A stretch of 64,000 bases of DNA from CAVPTL01 sp963708725. Lineage in GTDB: Bacteria > Actinomycetota > Thermoleophilia > Gaiellales > JAICJC01. This document shows positions 41,913 to 49,694 of this stretch, one piece after another. The position numbers and the translations under genes are program-made. The DNA is taken from positions 248,001 to 312,000 of the forward strand of contig CAVPTL010000010.1 in assembly GCA_963708725.1 (NCBI GenBank), written 5' to 3'. The first letter of the stretch is position 1; every line of letters begins with the position of its first letter. The notes under the pieces were generated by a model. The model was not told the origin of the DNA, did not search any database, and saw nothing but the letters and a program-made list of their open reading frames with translations.

Positions 41913-42692
41913 TCACCGCCCCGGAGCGGAGGAAAACTTCTCGTAGCTCAGCGTGACTGGGGAAAACCGGACGATCGGCTCGCGGCCGTGGAATGGGAAC
42001 CGCCGGTAGACGTGGACCTCGTCGGGAGAGATCTCGACGACGTTGTAACAGGGCCGGGTATTCCCACGCAGACGCAGCGACGACACCGTGCCCGCATTGA
42101 CCACGAACAGGTCCTCGAGCCGCCATGCGTAGGGCACGTGCTTGTGTCCGGAGAGCACGAGGTTAACCCCGGCCTGCTGGAGCACCTCGAGCGTGTCGCC
42201 GGCGTCGTGGACGACGTTTCGCTCACGGCCCGTGCCGGGGATCGGCAGCAGGTGATGGTGCAGAACGAACACCCGGAAATCGGCCGGCGGCGCAAACTGC
42301 TCGGCGATCCACGTGTACCGTCCCCGTCCGATCGTGCCGTGGTCGAGATCGGGCTCGGACGAGTCGACCGCCACAAACGTGATGCCGGCCTTGCGCAAGA
42401 CGGTGGAGCGCGGGCCGATCAATTGCTCGAAATGGGTGTATCCCACATTTCGAGAATCGTGGTTGCCCGGGATCGTGATCACATCGGGACAGTCGAGCCG
42501 GTCGAGATAGGCTCGCGCGTCTCGATACTCCTGCTTGTAACCAAAGGTGGTGAGGTCGCCCGAACAGACGACCACGTCGGGCTCGAGCCGGTTGATCTCC
42601 TTGATCGCACGCTCGAGCAGATTGGCGACGAAGTACGGTGACCCGCAGTGCAGGTCAGAGAGATGCGCGATCGTGAACGGGCGGGTCGGCAC
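41913..42692 (-). CDS. Calcineurin-like metallophosphoesterase
   Basis: The 259-aa soluble protein has the full dimetal site: AHLSDLHCG, CSGDLTTFG, IPGNHDSRN, LHHHLLP and SGHKHVPY, as in class III cyclic-nucleotide phosphodiesterases (CpdA-like). It is the first gene of the cpgS-2PGK-glpX operon and its substrate may be the cyclic pyrophosphate product of that operon, though this is inference from position. GTG at 42692 is fixed by a leaderless promoter. Confidence 0.88.
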   Translation of the reverse strand: MPTRPFTIAHLSDLHCGSPYFVANLLERAIKEINRLEPDVVVCSGDLTTFGYKQEYRDARAYLDRLDCPDVITIPGNHDSRNVGYTHFEQLIGPRSTVLRKAGITFVAVDSSEPDLDHGTIGRGRYTWIAEQFAPPADFRVFVLHHHLLPIPGTGRERNVVHDAGDTLEVLQQAGVNLVLSGHKHVPYAWRLEDLFVVNAGTVSSLRLRGNTRPCYNVVEISPDEVHVYRRFPFHGREPIVRFSPVTLSYEKFSSAPGR

Positions 42693-42698
42693 ACCCCG

Positions 42699-42704
42699 AT
42701 CATA
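42699..42704 (-). promoter_or_regulatory. -10 box for the cyclic-diphosphoglycerate operon (leaderless)
   Basis: Minus-strand TATGAT, 6 nt, then the GTG at 42692. Confidence 0.5.
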
Positions 42705-42752
42705 TGCGCGGGTCGGCGGCATCCGCACCCAGGACTACCATTTTGAAGCGGG

Positions 42753-43115
42753 ATGCAGGAACAGCTGAGTTTTCACGCGTTCGCCGGAACGAGCCCTCCG
42801 CGCTTCGCCGACGCCGCCGAACGGGAGTGCGCACTGCTCTTCGACTACCACGGCATCCCCTGGATGTACGAACCACATACGTTTCCGCTCGAGGTGGACG
42901 CCGACGGCAAGGTGCTGGAGGCATTCACGCCGGATTTCTATCTCCCCGAGCAGAACCTGTATCTCGAGATCACGACCATGAAGCAGTCGCTGGTGACCAA
43001 GAAGAACCGCAAGATGCGGCGCCTCCGCGAGCTCCATCCCGAGATCCGGGTCAAGCTGTTCTACCGCCGCGACATCGACGCGCTCGCACAGAAGTACGAG
43101 CTCGGCGCCGCGTGA
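42753..43115 (+). CDS. PD-(D/E)xK nuclease-like hypothetical protein
   Basis: The 120-aa protein looks like a minimal restriction-endonuclease fold: an N-terminal helix with Glu (ERECALLFDYHGI), then FTPDFYLPEQNLYLEITTMK, in which Asp and Glu/Lys are placed like the PD...ExK core, and a basic helix (KKNRKMRRLRELH). No DNA-repair gene is beside it; it is coupled to hpt by a GTGA overlap. Function unknown. Confidence 0.7.
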   Translation: MQEQLSFHAFAGTSPPRFADAAERECALLFDYHGIPWMYEPHTFPLEVDADGKVLEAFTPDFYLPEQNLYLEITTMKQSLVTKKNRKMRRLRELHPEIRVKLFYRRDIDALAQKYELGAA

Positions 43116-43660
43116 GCGCGGCAGTTCAGCCCGAGATGCCACGGCCCGGAGAGGTCTACCTCGGACGGGAGCTGATCGCTGATCGGGTGGCGGAACTCGG
43201 CGCCACGATCAGCCGCGACTACCGGGGCCGCGAGCTTGTGATGATCACCGTGTTGAAGGGCGCGGTGGTGTTTCTGGCCGACCTGTCGCGAGCGATCACC
43301 ATCCCCCACCGGCTCGAGTTCATGGCGATCTCCGCCTACCGCGGCGCGACCGCGGGGTCGACCGGGCGGATTCGGCTGCTGAAGGACCTCGACCATCCGG
43401 TCCGTGGCGCGCACGTGGTGATCGTCGAGGACGTGATCGACACCGGACTGACGCTGCACTCGCTGCTGAAGACGCTCCGGTTTCGCGGCCCGGAGTCGAT
43501 CGAGGTATGCACACTGCTCGACCGGCCCTACCGGCGGCTCGTCGACATCCCGGTGCGGTACTCGGGCTTCACCGCGCTGGATCAGTTCGTGGTCGGATAC
43601 GGATTCGACCACCGGCAGCGATTCCGCGATCTGCCCGACATCCATATGCTCGAAATCTAG
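43112..43660 (+). CDS. hpt: Hypoxanthine phosphoribosyltransferase
   Basis: Purine salvage: hypoxanthine or guanine plus PRPP to IMP/GMP. The 182-aa product has MITVLKGAVVFLADL, the PRPP loop VVIVEDVIDTGLTLHSLL and the C-terminal VVGYGFDHRQRFRDLPDI. GTG at 43112 overlaps the upstream stop; the longer frame upstream is antisense to the phosphoesterase and not coding. It is often neighbour to ftsH and tilS in other genomes, but here it stands with a nuclease-like gene and htpX. Confidence 0.94.
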   Translation: MSAAVQPEMPRPGEVYLGRELIADRVAELGATISRDYRGRELVMITVLKGAVVFLADLSRAITIPHRLEFMAISAYRGATAGSTGRIRLLKDLDHPVRGAHVVIVEDVIDTGLTLHSLLKTLRFRGPESIEVCTLLDRPYRRLVDIPVRYSGFTALDQFVVGYGFDHRQRFRDLPDIHMLEI

Positions 43661-43666
43661 CCTGGC

Positions 43667-43672
43667 TACGAT
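43667..43672 (+). promoter_or_regulatory. -10 box for leaderless htpX
   Basis: TACGAT, 6 nt, then the ATG at 43679. Confidence 0.5.
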
Positions 43673-43678
43673 TCGGGT

Positions 43679-44599
43679 ATGGCCCGACGAAACCCGCTCG
43701 GACGAGACCGAAAACTCTCGGCCCGCATACTGACCACAGCATTCCTGCTGGGTCTCGTGTACGTGGTGGGATTCGCGGTGCTCGCAAGCGTGTTCAACCT
43801 CGGCTTGATCCCGGTGGTGATCCTGGCCGCGGCGCTCCTCGGAGTGCAGTACTGGACGAGCGACAAGATCGCGCTGGCCACCGCCGGAGCCAAAATCGTC
43901 AGCGCCGAGCAGGAGCCGGAGTTGCACGCCGCCGTGCAGCGGCTGTGCATCACCGCCGACCTGCCGATGCCGCGGGTGGCGCTCATCAACGCCGACATGC
44001 CGAACGCTTTCGCCACCGGTCGCAGCCCCAAACACGCCGCGGTGGCCGTGACCACCGGTCTCATCTCCCGCCTCGAACCGCATGAGCTCGAGGGGGTCAT
44101 CGCCCACGAGTTGAGCCACGTCAAGAACCGCGACGTCGCCATCATGACGATCGCGAGCTTCTTCGCCATGATGGCCGGCATCATCGTGCGCTACGGCTTC
44201 TGGTTCGGCGCATTCGGTGGCTTTGGGGGCGGCAACGACCGCGACGGCGACAACAACGGCGCGTCGGTAATGGTCGTGATCCTGGTCTCGGTCGTGGTGT
44301 ACGCACTCTCGTTCGTGCTCATCCGCACGCTCTCCCGCTATCGCGAGTTCGCCGCCGACCGCGGCGCGGCCGTTTTGACGAAGTCGCCCTCCAGCCTCGC
44401 CTCGGCGCTGGTCAAGATCTCGGGCAGCATGAGCCGGATTCCCCAGAAGGATCTGCGCATGACCGAGGGACTGAATCAGTTCTTCATCATCCCCGGCAAC
44501 GTCAAGGACGGCATCTCGAACCTGTTCTCGACGCATCCTCCGCTCGAGGCCCGGCTGGAGCAGCTGCGGCAGCTCGAGCGCGAGATCGAAGCACTCTAG
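43679..44599 (+). CDS. htpX: HtpX, membrane zinc metalloprotease (M48)
   Basis: Membrane-quality-control protease cleaving damaged membrane proteins. The 306-aa protein has two N-terminal helices, the zinc motif IAHELSHVKNRDV (HExxH), the third ligand Glu in YREFAADRGAA, and two further helices around residues 155-220 separated by a Gly/Asp-rich stretch (FGGGNDRDGDNNG). It is followed by pspAB, a pairing seen in actinobacterial phage-shock-type envelope stress sets. Confidence 0.94.
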   Translation: MARRNPLGRDRKLSARILTTAFLLGLVYVVGFAVLASVFNLGLIPVVILAAALLGVQYWTSDKIALATAGAKIVSAEQEPELHAAVQRLCITADLPMPRVALINADMPNAFATGRSPKHAAVAVTTGLISRLEPHELEGVIAHELSHVKNRDVAIMTIASFFAMMAGIIVRYGFWFGAFGGFGGGNDRDGDNNGASVMVVILVSVVVYALSFVLIRTLSRYREFAADRGAAVLTKSPSSLASALVKISGSMSRIPQKDLRMTEGLNQFFIIPGNVKDGISNLFSTHPPLEARLEQLRQLEREIEAL

Positions 44600-44628
44600 C
44601 TTCGACCTCTGTAGGATCTCCCCTGCAA

Positions 44629-45186
44629 ATGGGCTTGCTGGATTCTCTGCTGGGCCGCACGAGACTCGAGCGGCCGTCTCTCGATCGGCTGTTCGCAATG
44701 TCAACTGCGCAGGTGACCCTCTCGACTGGACTCGGGCTCGAGCCGTCGAACCGCGCCGCGATCTGCTTCAAGCCGATGTCATCGGCGCGGTTTCGCGAGA
44801 GCGGCAAGGACATCGAAGAGATGACCACGATGGCGTTCAAGGACGAGGGCATGAAGATCGATCGCAGCGTCGACAGCTTCGGCTACGAGTGGCTGACCCT
44901 CACCAGCACAGATTTCGAGAACCTGGTCACGACCGTCCACGTCACAGCCCAGTCGATGATCGACGAAGGTTTTGGGGAACAACTGCTGTGCGCCATGTTC
45001 GGATTCTCCGAAAACGTGCATTTCATCTTCAACTTCAAGCGCGGGACGTTCTACCCGTTCGTCCCCCGAGCGGCGCAATCGCGCGATAGCGACCGTGAGC
45101 TCGAGCTGCAGGCCAAGCTCGAGCAGGAACTCCCGATCGAGTCCGAGCTGGAACGCTGGTTCCCGCTGTGGGACGCCCCCATCTGA
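44629..45186 (+). CDS. pspAB: PspAB, PspA-associated protein
   Basis: The 185-aa protein matches the PspAB family: MGLLDSLLGRTRLERPSLDR start, central GYEWLTLTSTDFENLVTTVH, then FGEQLLCAMFGF and RGTFYPFVP, ending in ERWFPLWDAP. No catalytic motif is known; it is believed to work with PspA and HtpX in envelope stress. A TAGGAT near 44613 gives a very short leader. PspA and PspAA are encoded 1 kb away on the other strand. Confidence 0.82.
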   Translation: MGLLDSLLGRTRLERPSLDRLFAMSTAQVTLSTGLGLEPSNRAAICFKPMSSARFRESGKDIEEMTTMAFKDEGMKIDRSVDSFGYEWLTLTSTDFENLVTTVHVTAQSMIDEGFGEQLLCAMFGFSENVHFIFNFKRGTFYPFVPRAAQSRDSDRELELQAKLEQELPIESELERWFPLWDAPI

Positions 45187-46151
45187 TGCTCGAATACAAC
45201 CGCGAAGCCGCCCGAGAAGCACGCCGCCGCCGGATCCGGCGCGAGCGCATGATCGGTGCCGGCACGCTGATCGCCGTGGTGCTCGGTGCCGGAGTGATGC
45301 TGTGGCCGCATGGGTCGCCGACCCGCACCACATCCGTGGCCAAGCACCATAAAACGCCTCCACCACCCCAGCTTCCACGTGGCGGGCGCGAAGTGCTTCC
45401 CGATTTTCGCGTCGTCGCCTATGACGGTGCCCCCAACGCGCCGCTGCTCGGACCGCTCGGCGCCGAGAAGATCGACCAGGCAGCCGCCCAGCTCAACCAG
45501 CAAGCCGAGGCCTATACCACGCCCAAACGGCCGGCGCTGCCTGCATTCGAGCTGATCGCGACGCTCGCCCAGCGTGACGCCGGCGCCGACGGCAACTACA
45601 ACGGCCGCCTCGACGACGCAACCATTGGCCGCTACCTGGCGGCAGCCCGCCGGGCAAAGGCGCTTCTGATCCTCGATATCCAGCCGGGCCAGTCGAGCTT
45701 TATGACCGAAGTTCAGCACTACGGTCACTGGCTGAAGCAGCCCGACGTCGGCATCGCGCTCGACCCCGAGTGGAGCATGGCCCCCGGTGAGGTGCCGGGA
45801 ACCGTGATCGGATCGACCACAGCGGCAGTCGTCAACCAGGTTTCCAACTACATGGCGGGGTACGTCAAGCGCGGCGATCTCCCCCAAAAGCTGCTGCTGG
45901 TGCACCAGTTCACGAGCGACATGATCGAAAACCGCGGCCAGCTCCAGACGGTTCCCGGGATCGCCGAGGCCGTCACCGTCGACGGCTTTGGCGGGCGGGC
46001 GGCCAAGCTCTCGAAGTACCACCTGTTCGCACGCACTCGACCCGACCGCTTCAACGGCCTCAAGCTGTTCTACACGCAGGACACCAACCTGATGAAGCCG
46101 GCCGAGGTGATGCATCTGCATCCCTCCCCCGACGTCATCGTCTACCAGTAG
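45186..46151 (+). CDS. Hypothetical membrane-anchored extracytoplasmic protein (TIM-barrel-like)
   Basis: The 321-aa protein has a basic cytoplasmic head, one anchor helix (MIGAGTLIAVVLGAGVMLW), a Pro-rich spacer and a large outer domain. Segments such as AKALLILDIQPGQSS, VGIALDPEWSM and KLLLVHQFTSDMI look like beta-strand ends of a glycosidase-type barrel, with Asp/Glu at possible active positions. Not assignable to a family by eye. Its ATG overlaps the pspAB stop by 1 nt, so it belongs to the htpX-pspAB operon. Confidence 0.68.
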   Translation: MLEYNREAAREARRRRIRRERMIGAGTLIAVVLGAGVMLWPHGSPTRTTSVAKHHKTPPPPQLPRGGREVLPDFRVVAYDGAPNAPLLGPLGAEKIDQAAAQLNQQAEAYTTPKRPALPAFELIATLAQRDAGADGNYNGRLDDATIGRYLAAARRAKALLILDIQPGQSSFMTEVQHYGHWLKQPDVGIALDPEWSMAPGEVPGTVIGSTTAAVVNQVSNYMAGYVKRGDLPQKLLLVHQFTSDMIENRGQLQTVPGIAEAVTVDGFGGRAAKLSKYHLFARTRPDRFNGLKLFYTQDTNLMKPAEVMHLHPSPDVIVYQ

Positions 46152-46152
46152 G

Positions 46153-46431
46153 TCAGCCGGGCACCGCACCCTCGCCGGCGAAGGCCTCGCGAGCCTCCTC
46201 CAGCGTTGTCCCCGGGTGAGGCAGCACATGGTCGGAGGTCACCAGCTCGGAATCTGCGACCTTTTCGCCGCTCTCCGACACGAACGCGATCAACGCGTCG
46301 AAGCTCGTCCGAAACGCTGCCTCGTCCCCGGTGGCGGTGGCCGCAGCCACCGCATTGTCGAGTTCGTTGAGCCGGCCGATCTCACCGTCGTCGAGCCGGT
46401 ACTGACCGTGTTCGAGAATCCGGACGATCAC
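46153..46431 (-). CDS. pspAA: PspAA, PspA-associated small protein
   Basis: The 92-aa protein matches PspAA: MIVRILEHGQYRLDDGEIGR, NELDNAVAAA, DSELVTSDHVLPHPGTT. It is translated from an ATG overlapping the pspA stop (ATGA). It is thought to assist PspA at the membrane. Its 3' end is 1 nt from the convergent gene. Confidence 0.87.
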   Translation of the reverse strand: MIVRILEHGQYRLDDGEIGRLNELDNAVAAATATGDEAAFRTSFDALIAFVSESGEKVADSELVTSDHVLPHPGTTLEEAREAFAGEGAVPG

Positions 46432-47216
46432 TGTTCCGTCGCCTCCTTCGCGGGCTCTGCGGTCTCGGGCGCGGTATCGCCCGCACCAAGCTCCGGGGCT
46501 GGCGCCGTGCCCTGACCCAGCTCGGCCTTCATCTTTGCAAGCTCGTCATCGACCTGGTTGCCGGCGGTGAGAGCGGCGATCTGGCGGTCGAGATCGGATC
46601 CCGCCGGAGCGGTCAGATCGTCGATGGCGCCGGTGTCGACCAGCTCGTTGACGGCGGCCGCCCGGGCCTGCATCTGCTCGGTCTTGTCCTGTGCGCGTGA
46701 GAGCGCCATGCCGACGTCGGACATCTCCTCGCTGAGCCCCGTGGTCGCCTCGCCGATGCGCACCGATGCCTCGGCCGCGGAGTACTGGGCCTTGACGACT
46801 TCCTTCTGCGTGCGGAACGACTCGACCTTGGTCGAGAGTCGCTGCTCCTGCTCGATCAAACTCTGCTGCTGGGCCTCGAGCGCAGCGATCTGCTGGTCGA
46901 GCCCCTGGAGCTGGCCCTGGATCAGGGCCTTTCGCTCGAGCGCGGTGCGGGCGAGATCCTCACGGTTTGCCGCCAGCGCCTGCTTGGCCTGGCCGTCGAG
47001 CTTGACCACACTCTCCTCGAGCTTTGCCGTCTGGAGCTGAAGCCGCTTCTTCGCAGTCACGACATCCGCGACGCCACGCTTGACCTTCTGCAGGCTCTCG
47101 AGCTGCTTTTGGTAGCTGTAGTCGAGCGTTTCGCTCGGGTTCTCGGCCTTGTCGAGGGCCTTGTTCGCCTTGACCTTGAAAAGCGTGGTAAATCTGGACA
47201 TCAGACCAGCCATCAA
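46428..47216 (-). CDS. pspA: PspA/IM30 (Vipp1-like) membrane-stabilising protein
   Basis: ESCRT-III-like helical protein that coats damaged membranes. The 262-aa product has the N-terminal amphipathic helix (MSRFTTLFKVKANKALDKAE), long coiled helices (TAKKRLQLQTAKLEESVVKL, QGLDQQIAALEAQQQSLIEQ) and an acidic C-terminal tail after residue 225. Of several Met codons at the start, MSRFTTLF (residue 6) is the family's usual beginning. It overlaps the CcmI-like gene upstream by 4 nt. Confidence 0.92.
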   Translation of the reverse strand: MMAGLMSRFTTLFKVKANKALDKAENPSETLDYSYQKQLESLQKVKRGVADVVTAKKRLQLQTAKLEESVVKLDGQAKQALAANREDLARTALERKALIQGQLQGLDQQIAALEAQQQSLIEQEQRLSTKVESFRTQKEVVKAQYSAAEASVRIGEATTGLSEEMSDVGMALSRAQDKTEQMQARAAAVNELVDTGAIDDLTAPAGSDLDRQIAALTAGNQVDDELAKMKAELGQGTAPAPELGAGDTAPETAEPAKEATEQ

Positions 47217-47539
47217 TCCTCCTCGGACCCATCTCGGTGTTCGGGTAATTCTAACGCGTCCAACTCGCGCAGGGCGGCCGCCGCCTCAGCTCGGAGCCGA
47301 CTGCGCTCGAGCTGCTCGTCGGCGGGGCTGACCTTTCCCGCCGCCGCGTCGAGCTCGAGTTCCTGCAACGCACCATAGGCCTCGTCACGGCGCTCCGCCG
47401 CCGCCAGCCGCCGGCGGTCGAGATCGCTCAGAGCCGGTTCCCGCGGCTCGCGCTCGGCGACGACGAACGGCCAGGCGACGAACACGAGCACCGCAATCAC
47501 CAAACCCGCGGCCGCGAGGGCGGCGACCGCAGTGCTCAC
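47213..47539 (-). CDS. CcmI-like cytochrome c biogenesis protein
   Basis: The 108-aa protein has one N-terminal helix (VAALAAAGLVIAVLVFVAW) and a cytoplasmic helical pair with the pattern RRDEAYGALQELELDAAAGKV-SPADEQLE that typifies the CcmI/CcmH N-terminal part, a haem-lyase accessory. TPR repeats are absent. It overlaps ccmF and pspA by 4 nt each, linking cytochrome c maturation and PspA in one transcript. Confidence 0.7.
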   Translation of the reverse strand: MSTAVAALAAAGLVIAVLVFVAWPFVVAEREPREPALSDLDRRRLAAAERRDEAYGALQELELDAAAGKVSPADEQLERSRLRAEAAAALRELDALELPEHRDGSEED

Positions 47540-49545
47540 GCGCGGCGAGCCGCCTCGGGCCCAACCGCCCGAGCGTACCGGCGGGCGAGCATGCGCGCTT
47601 CCCGCGGATCGGGCCAGATCGTGATCACCGCTCCGAGCAAGAACACGCCGCCCGCAAGCCAGATCAAGCCGACCATCGGGTTTACGAGCACCTTCACCTG
47701 CACGCTTCGTCCCTGGATGCCCTGAAGAATCGCGTAGACGTCGGTCAACGACGGGTACACCGTGCGGATGTCGACCTCCGCCGACTGGCGTTGGTCAGCG
47801 TCGGTGAACTGCCTGATACCCGGCGAAATCGACCCGGCCGCCTGGCCATGGTCGGTCACGGCAAGCCGCACCCGCGCCGTGATCGAGTTCTGCTCACGGG
47901 TCTGGAACAGTCCCGTGTTGGTGAGCGTGTAGCCGTCGAGCGCAACCGACTGGCCCGGCTTGAGCACGGCCTGGGTCGAGCTTCCATACTCGCCCGAGGC
48001 CACGATCCCCACCACCAACAACACCACGGCGAGATGCACCACGTATCCCCCGTAGCGACGCCGGTTTCTGCCGATCAGCTGGGTGAAGGCCCGGGGGTAG
48101 GAATCGCCAGAGAGCGCGCGGCGGGCCACGGTGCCGCGGGCGAACTCGAGCCCGATGCAGACCGTCACAAACACGCACAGAGAGAGCGCCGTCAGCCCCG
48201 CCCAACTCGACGCCAGCCCCAGAAACGACAGCACCACGGTCGCGGCCAGTGCGGAGATGATGGGCCACCGGAAGGTCCGCATGAGCGTGCGCGGCGAGGC
48301 TCGTCGCCACGCGATCATCGGCCCCACGCCGATCAGAAACAAGAGCGGTAGCCCGAACAGCACCAGGAAGAAGTTGTAGTAGGGGCTCGACACCGTCGCT
48401 TGCACGCCCCGGGCGGCGTCACTCAGGATCGGGAACACCACACCCCAGATGACCGCGAACACAAGCGCGAGCAGCAGCAGGTTATTGAAGAGGAACGTGG
48501 CCTCGCGCGAGATCACCGACTCGAGCTTGTGATCGGCGCGCAACATCGGCAGCCGCCACACGATCAGCGACGCGGCAAACACGATCGCCACTGCGATGAA
48601 TCCCAGCAGGAACGGTCCGACCGACGACTGCACGAACGAGTGGATCGAGTTCACGATGCCGCTGCGGGTCAGAAACGTCCCGAACAGCGCGAGCGCAAAC
48701 GTGGTCGAGACGAGCACCATGTTCCACACCTTCAGCATGCCCTTCTTCTCCTGCACCATCACCGAGTGCAGGAACGCGGTCGCCGCCAGCCACGGCATCA
48801 GCGCGGCGCTTTCGACAGGATCCCACGCCCAGTAACCCCCCCACCCGATCTCGACGTACGCCCAATGGGCGCCCAGCAACATGCCCACCCCCAGCGCCGT
48901 CCATGAGATCAGCGTCCAACGCCGCACCGAGAGCAGCCAGCGAGCATCCGTACGGCCGGTGATCAGCGCCGCCATCGCGAAGGCAAACGGGATCGCACAC
49001 GACACGTATCCCAGGTAGAGCATGGGCGGATGGATCGCCATGTATGGGTTTTGAAGGGACGGATCGAGGCCCTGACCGGCTCCCGGCACCGTTCCCGACA
49101 CCTTCTCGAACGGTGAGGATACAAACGCCGTCATCGTCGAGAAAAACACCATGATCCCACCGATCACGGCGATCACCCAGGGCATCAGCTCGCGGTTACG
49201 GGTGCGATTCTGGAAGGTGACGAGCGCCCCACAGGCGGTGAGCACAGTCAGCCACAGGAGCAGCGACCCCGGCTGGCTCGCCCACAACGAGGTGATCGTG
49301 TACACCAGCGGCAACCCCCGGCTGGTGTGCTCCACCACCTGCACCAACGAGAAGTCGTGGGTGATCAGGCCGTACTCGAGCGCAGCCACAGCGACAAGTG
49401 CGCATCCCAGCGCGGCGATCAGTGCGTTACCCGCACTCCGCGCCAGCCGGCGATCGTGACGAAGGCCCGCCAACACACCCGCGACGGTCGTGTAGAGCGC
49501 CAGCGCGACCAGTACATACAGGGCGACGGATCCGAGGGTAGTCAC
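47536..49545 (-). CDS. ccmF: CcmF, cytochrome c haem lyase subunit
   Basis: Multi-helix membrane protein that attaches haem to apocytochrome c. The 669-aa product carries the tryptophan-rich WWD region (WAYVEIGWGGYWAWDPVESA), conserved His residues on external loops (EYGLITHDFSLVQVVEHTSR and HPPMLYLGY) and about 13 membrane helices. It ends with a large outer domain and final helix. The GTG at 49545 lies inside the stop of an 11-codon upstream frame. Confidence 0.93.
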   Translation of the reverse strand: MTTLGSVALYVLVALALYTTVAGVLAGLRHDRRLARSAGNALIAALGCALVAVAALEYGLITHDFSLVQVVEHTSRGLPLVYTITSLWASQPGSLLLWLTVLTACGALVTFQNRTRNRELMPWVIAVIGGIMVFFSTMTAFVSSPFEKVSGTVPGAGQGLDPSLQNPYMAIHPPMLYLGYVSCAIPFAFAMAALITGRTDARWLLSVRRWTLISWTALGVGMLLGAHWAYVEIGWGGYWAWDPVESAALMPWLAATAFLHSVMVQEKKGMLKVWNMVLVSTTFALALFGTFLTRSGIVNSIHSFVQSSVGPFLLGFIAVAIVFAASLIVWRLPMLRADHKLESVISREATFLFNNLLLLALVFAVIWGVVFPILSDAARGVQATVSSPYYNFFLVLFGLPLLFLIGVGPMIAWRRASPRTLMRTFRWPIISALAATVVLSFLGLASSWAGLTALSLCVFVTVCIGLEFARGTVARRALSGDSYPRAFTQLIGRNRRRYGGYVVHLAVVLLVVGIVASGEYGSSTQAVLKPGQSVALDGYTLTNTGLFQTREQNSITARVRLAVTDHGQAAGSISPGIRQFTDADQRQSAEVDIRTVYPSLTDVYAILQGIQGRSVQVKVLVNPMVGLIWLAGGVFLLGAVITIWPDPREARMLARRYARAVGPEAARRA

Positions 49546-49577
49546 TGGCCGTCGGGCTCCAGGCGGGCGAGAGACAT
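49542..49577 (-). CDS. 11-aa leader peptide frame coupled to ccmF
   Basis: ATG at 49577 is 6 nt after a TACCGT box, so the message probably starts at this ATG. The frame encodes MSLARLEPDGQ and its TGA overlaps the ccmF GTG (GTGA). ccmF has no ribosome site of its own, so its translation may depend on ribosomes finishing this frame. Confidence 0.45.
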   Translation of the reverse strand: MSLARLEPDGQ

Positions 49578-49583
49578 GGCGAC

Positions 49584-49589
49584 ACGGTA
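49584..49589 (-). promoter_or_regulatory. -10 box for the ccmF transcript
   Basis: Minus-strand TACCGT, 6 nt before the ATG of the 11-codon frame. Confidence 0.4.
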
Positions 49590-49694
49590 CCGGCTTTGAA
49601 TCTGGGCTGCGCCGCGCGTCGGCGGGTACGACCTCGCTTCTATTGCATCTTTCGTGTAGGTTTCTGTCGGGGTTCTTACGGGCAAAGGGGAGAT

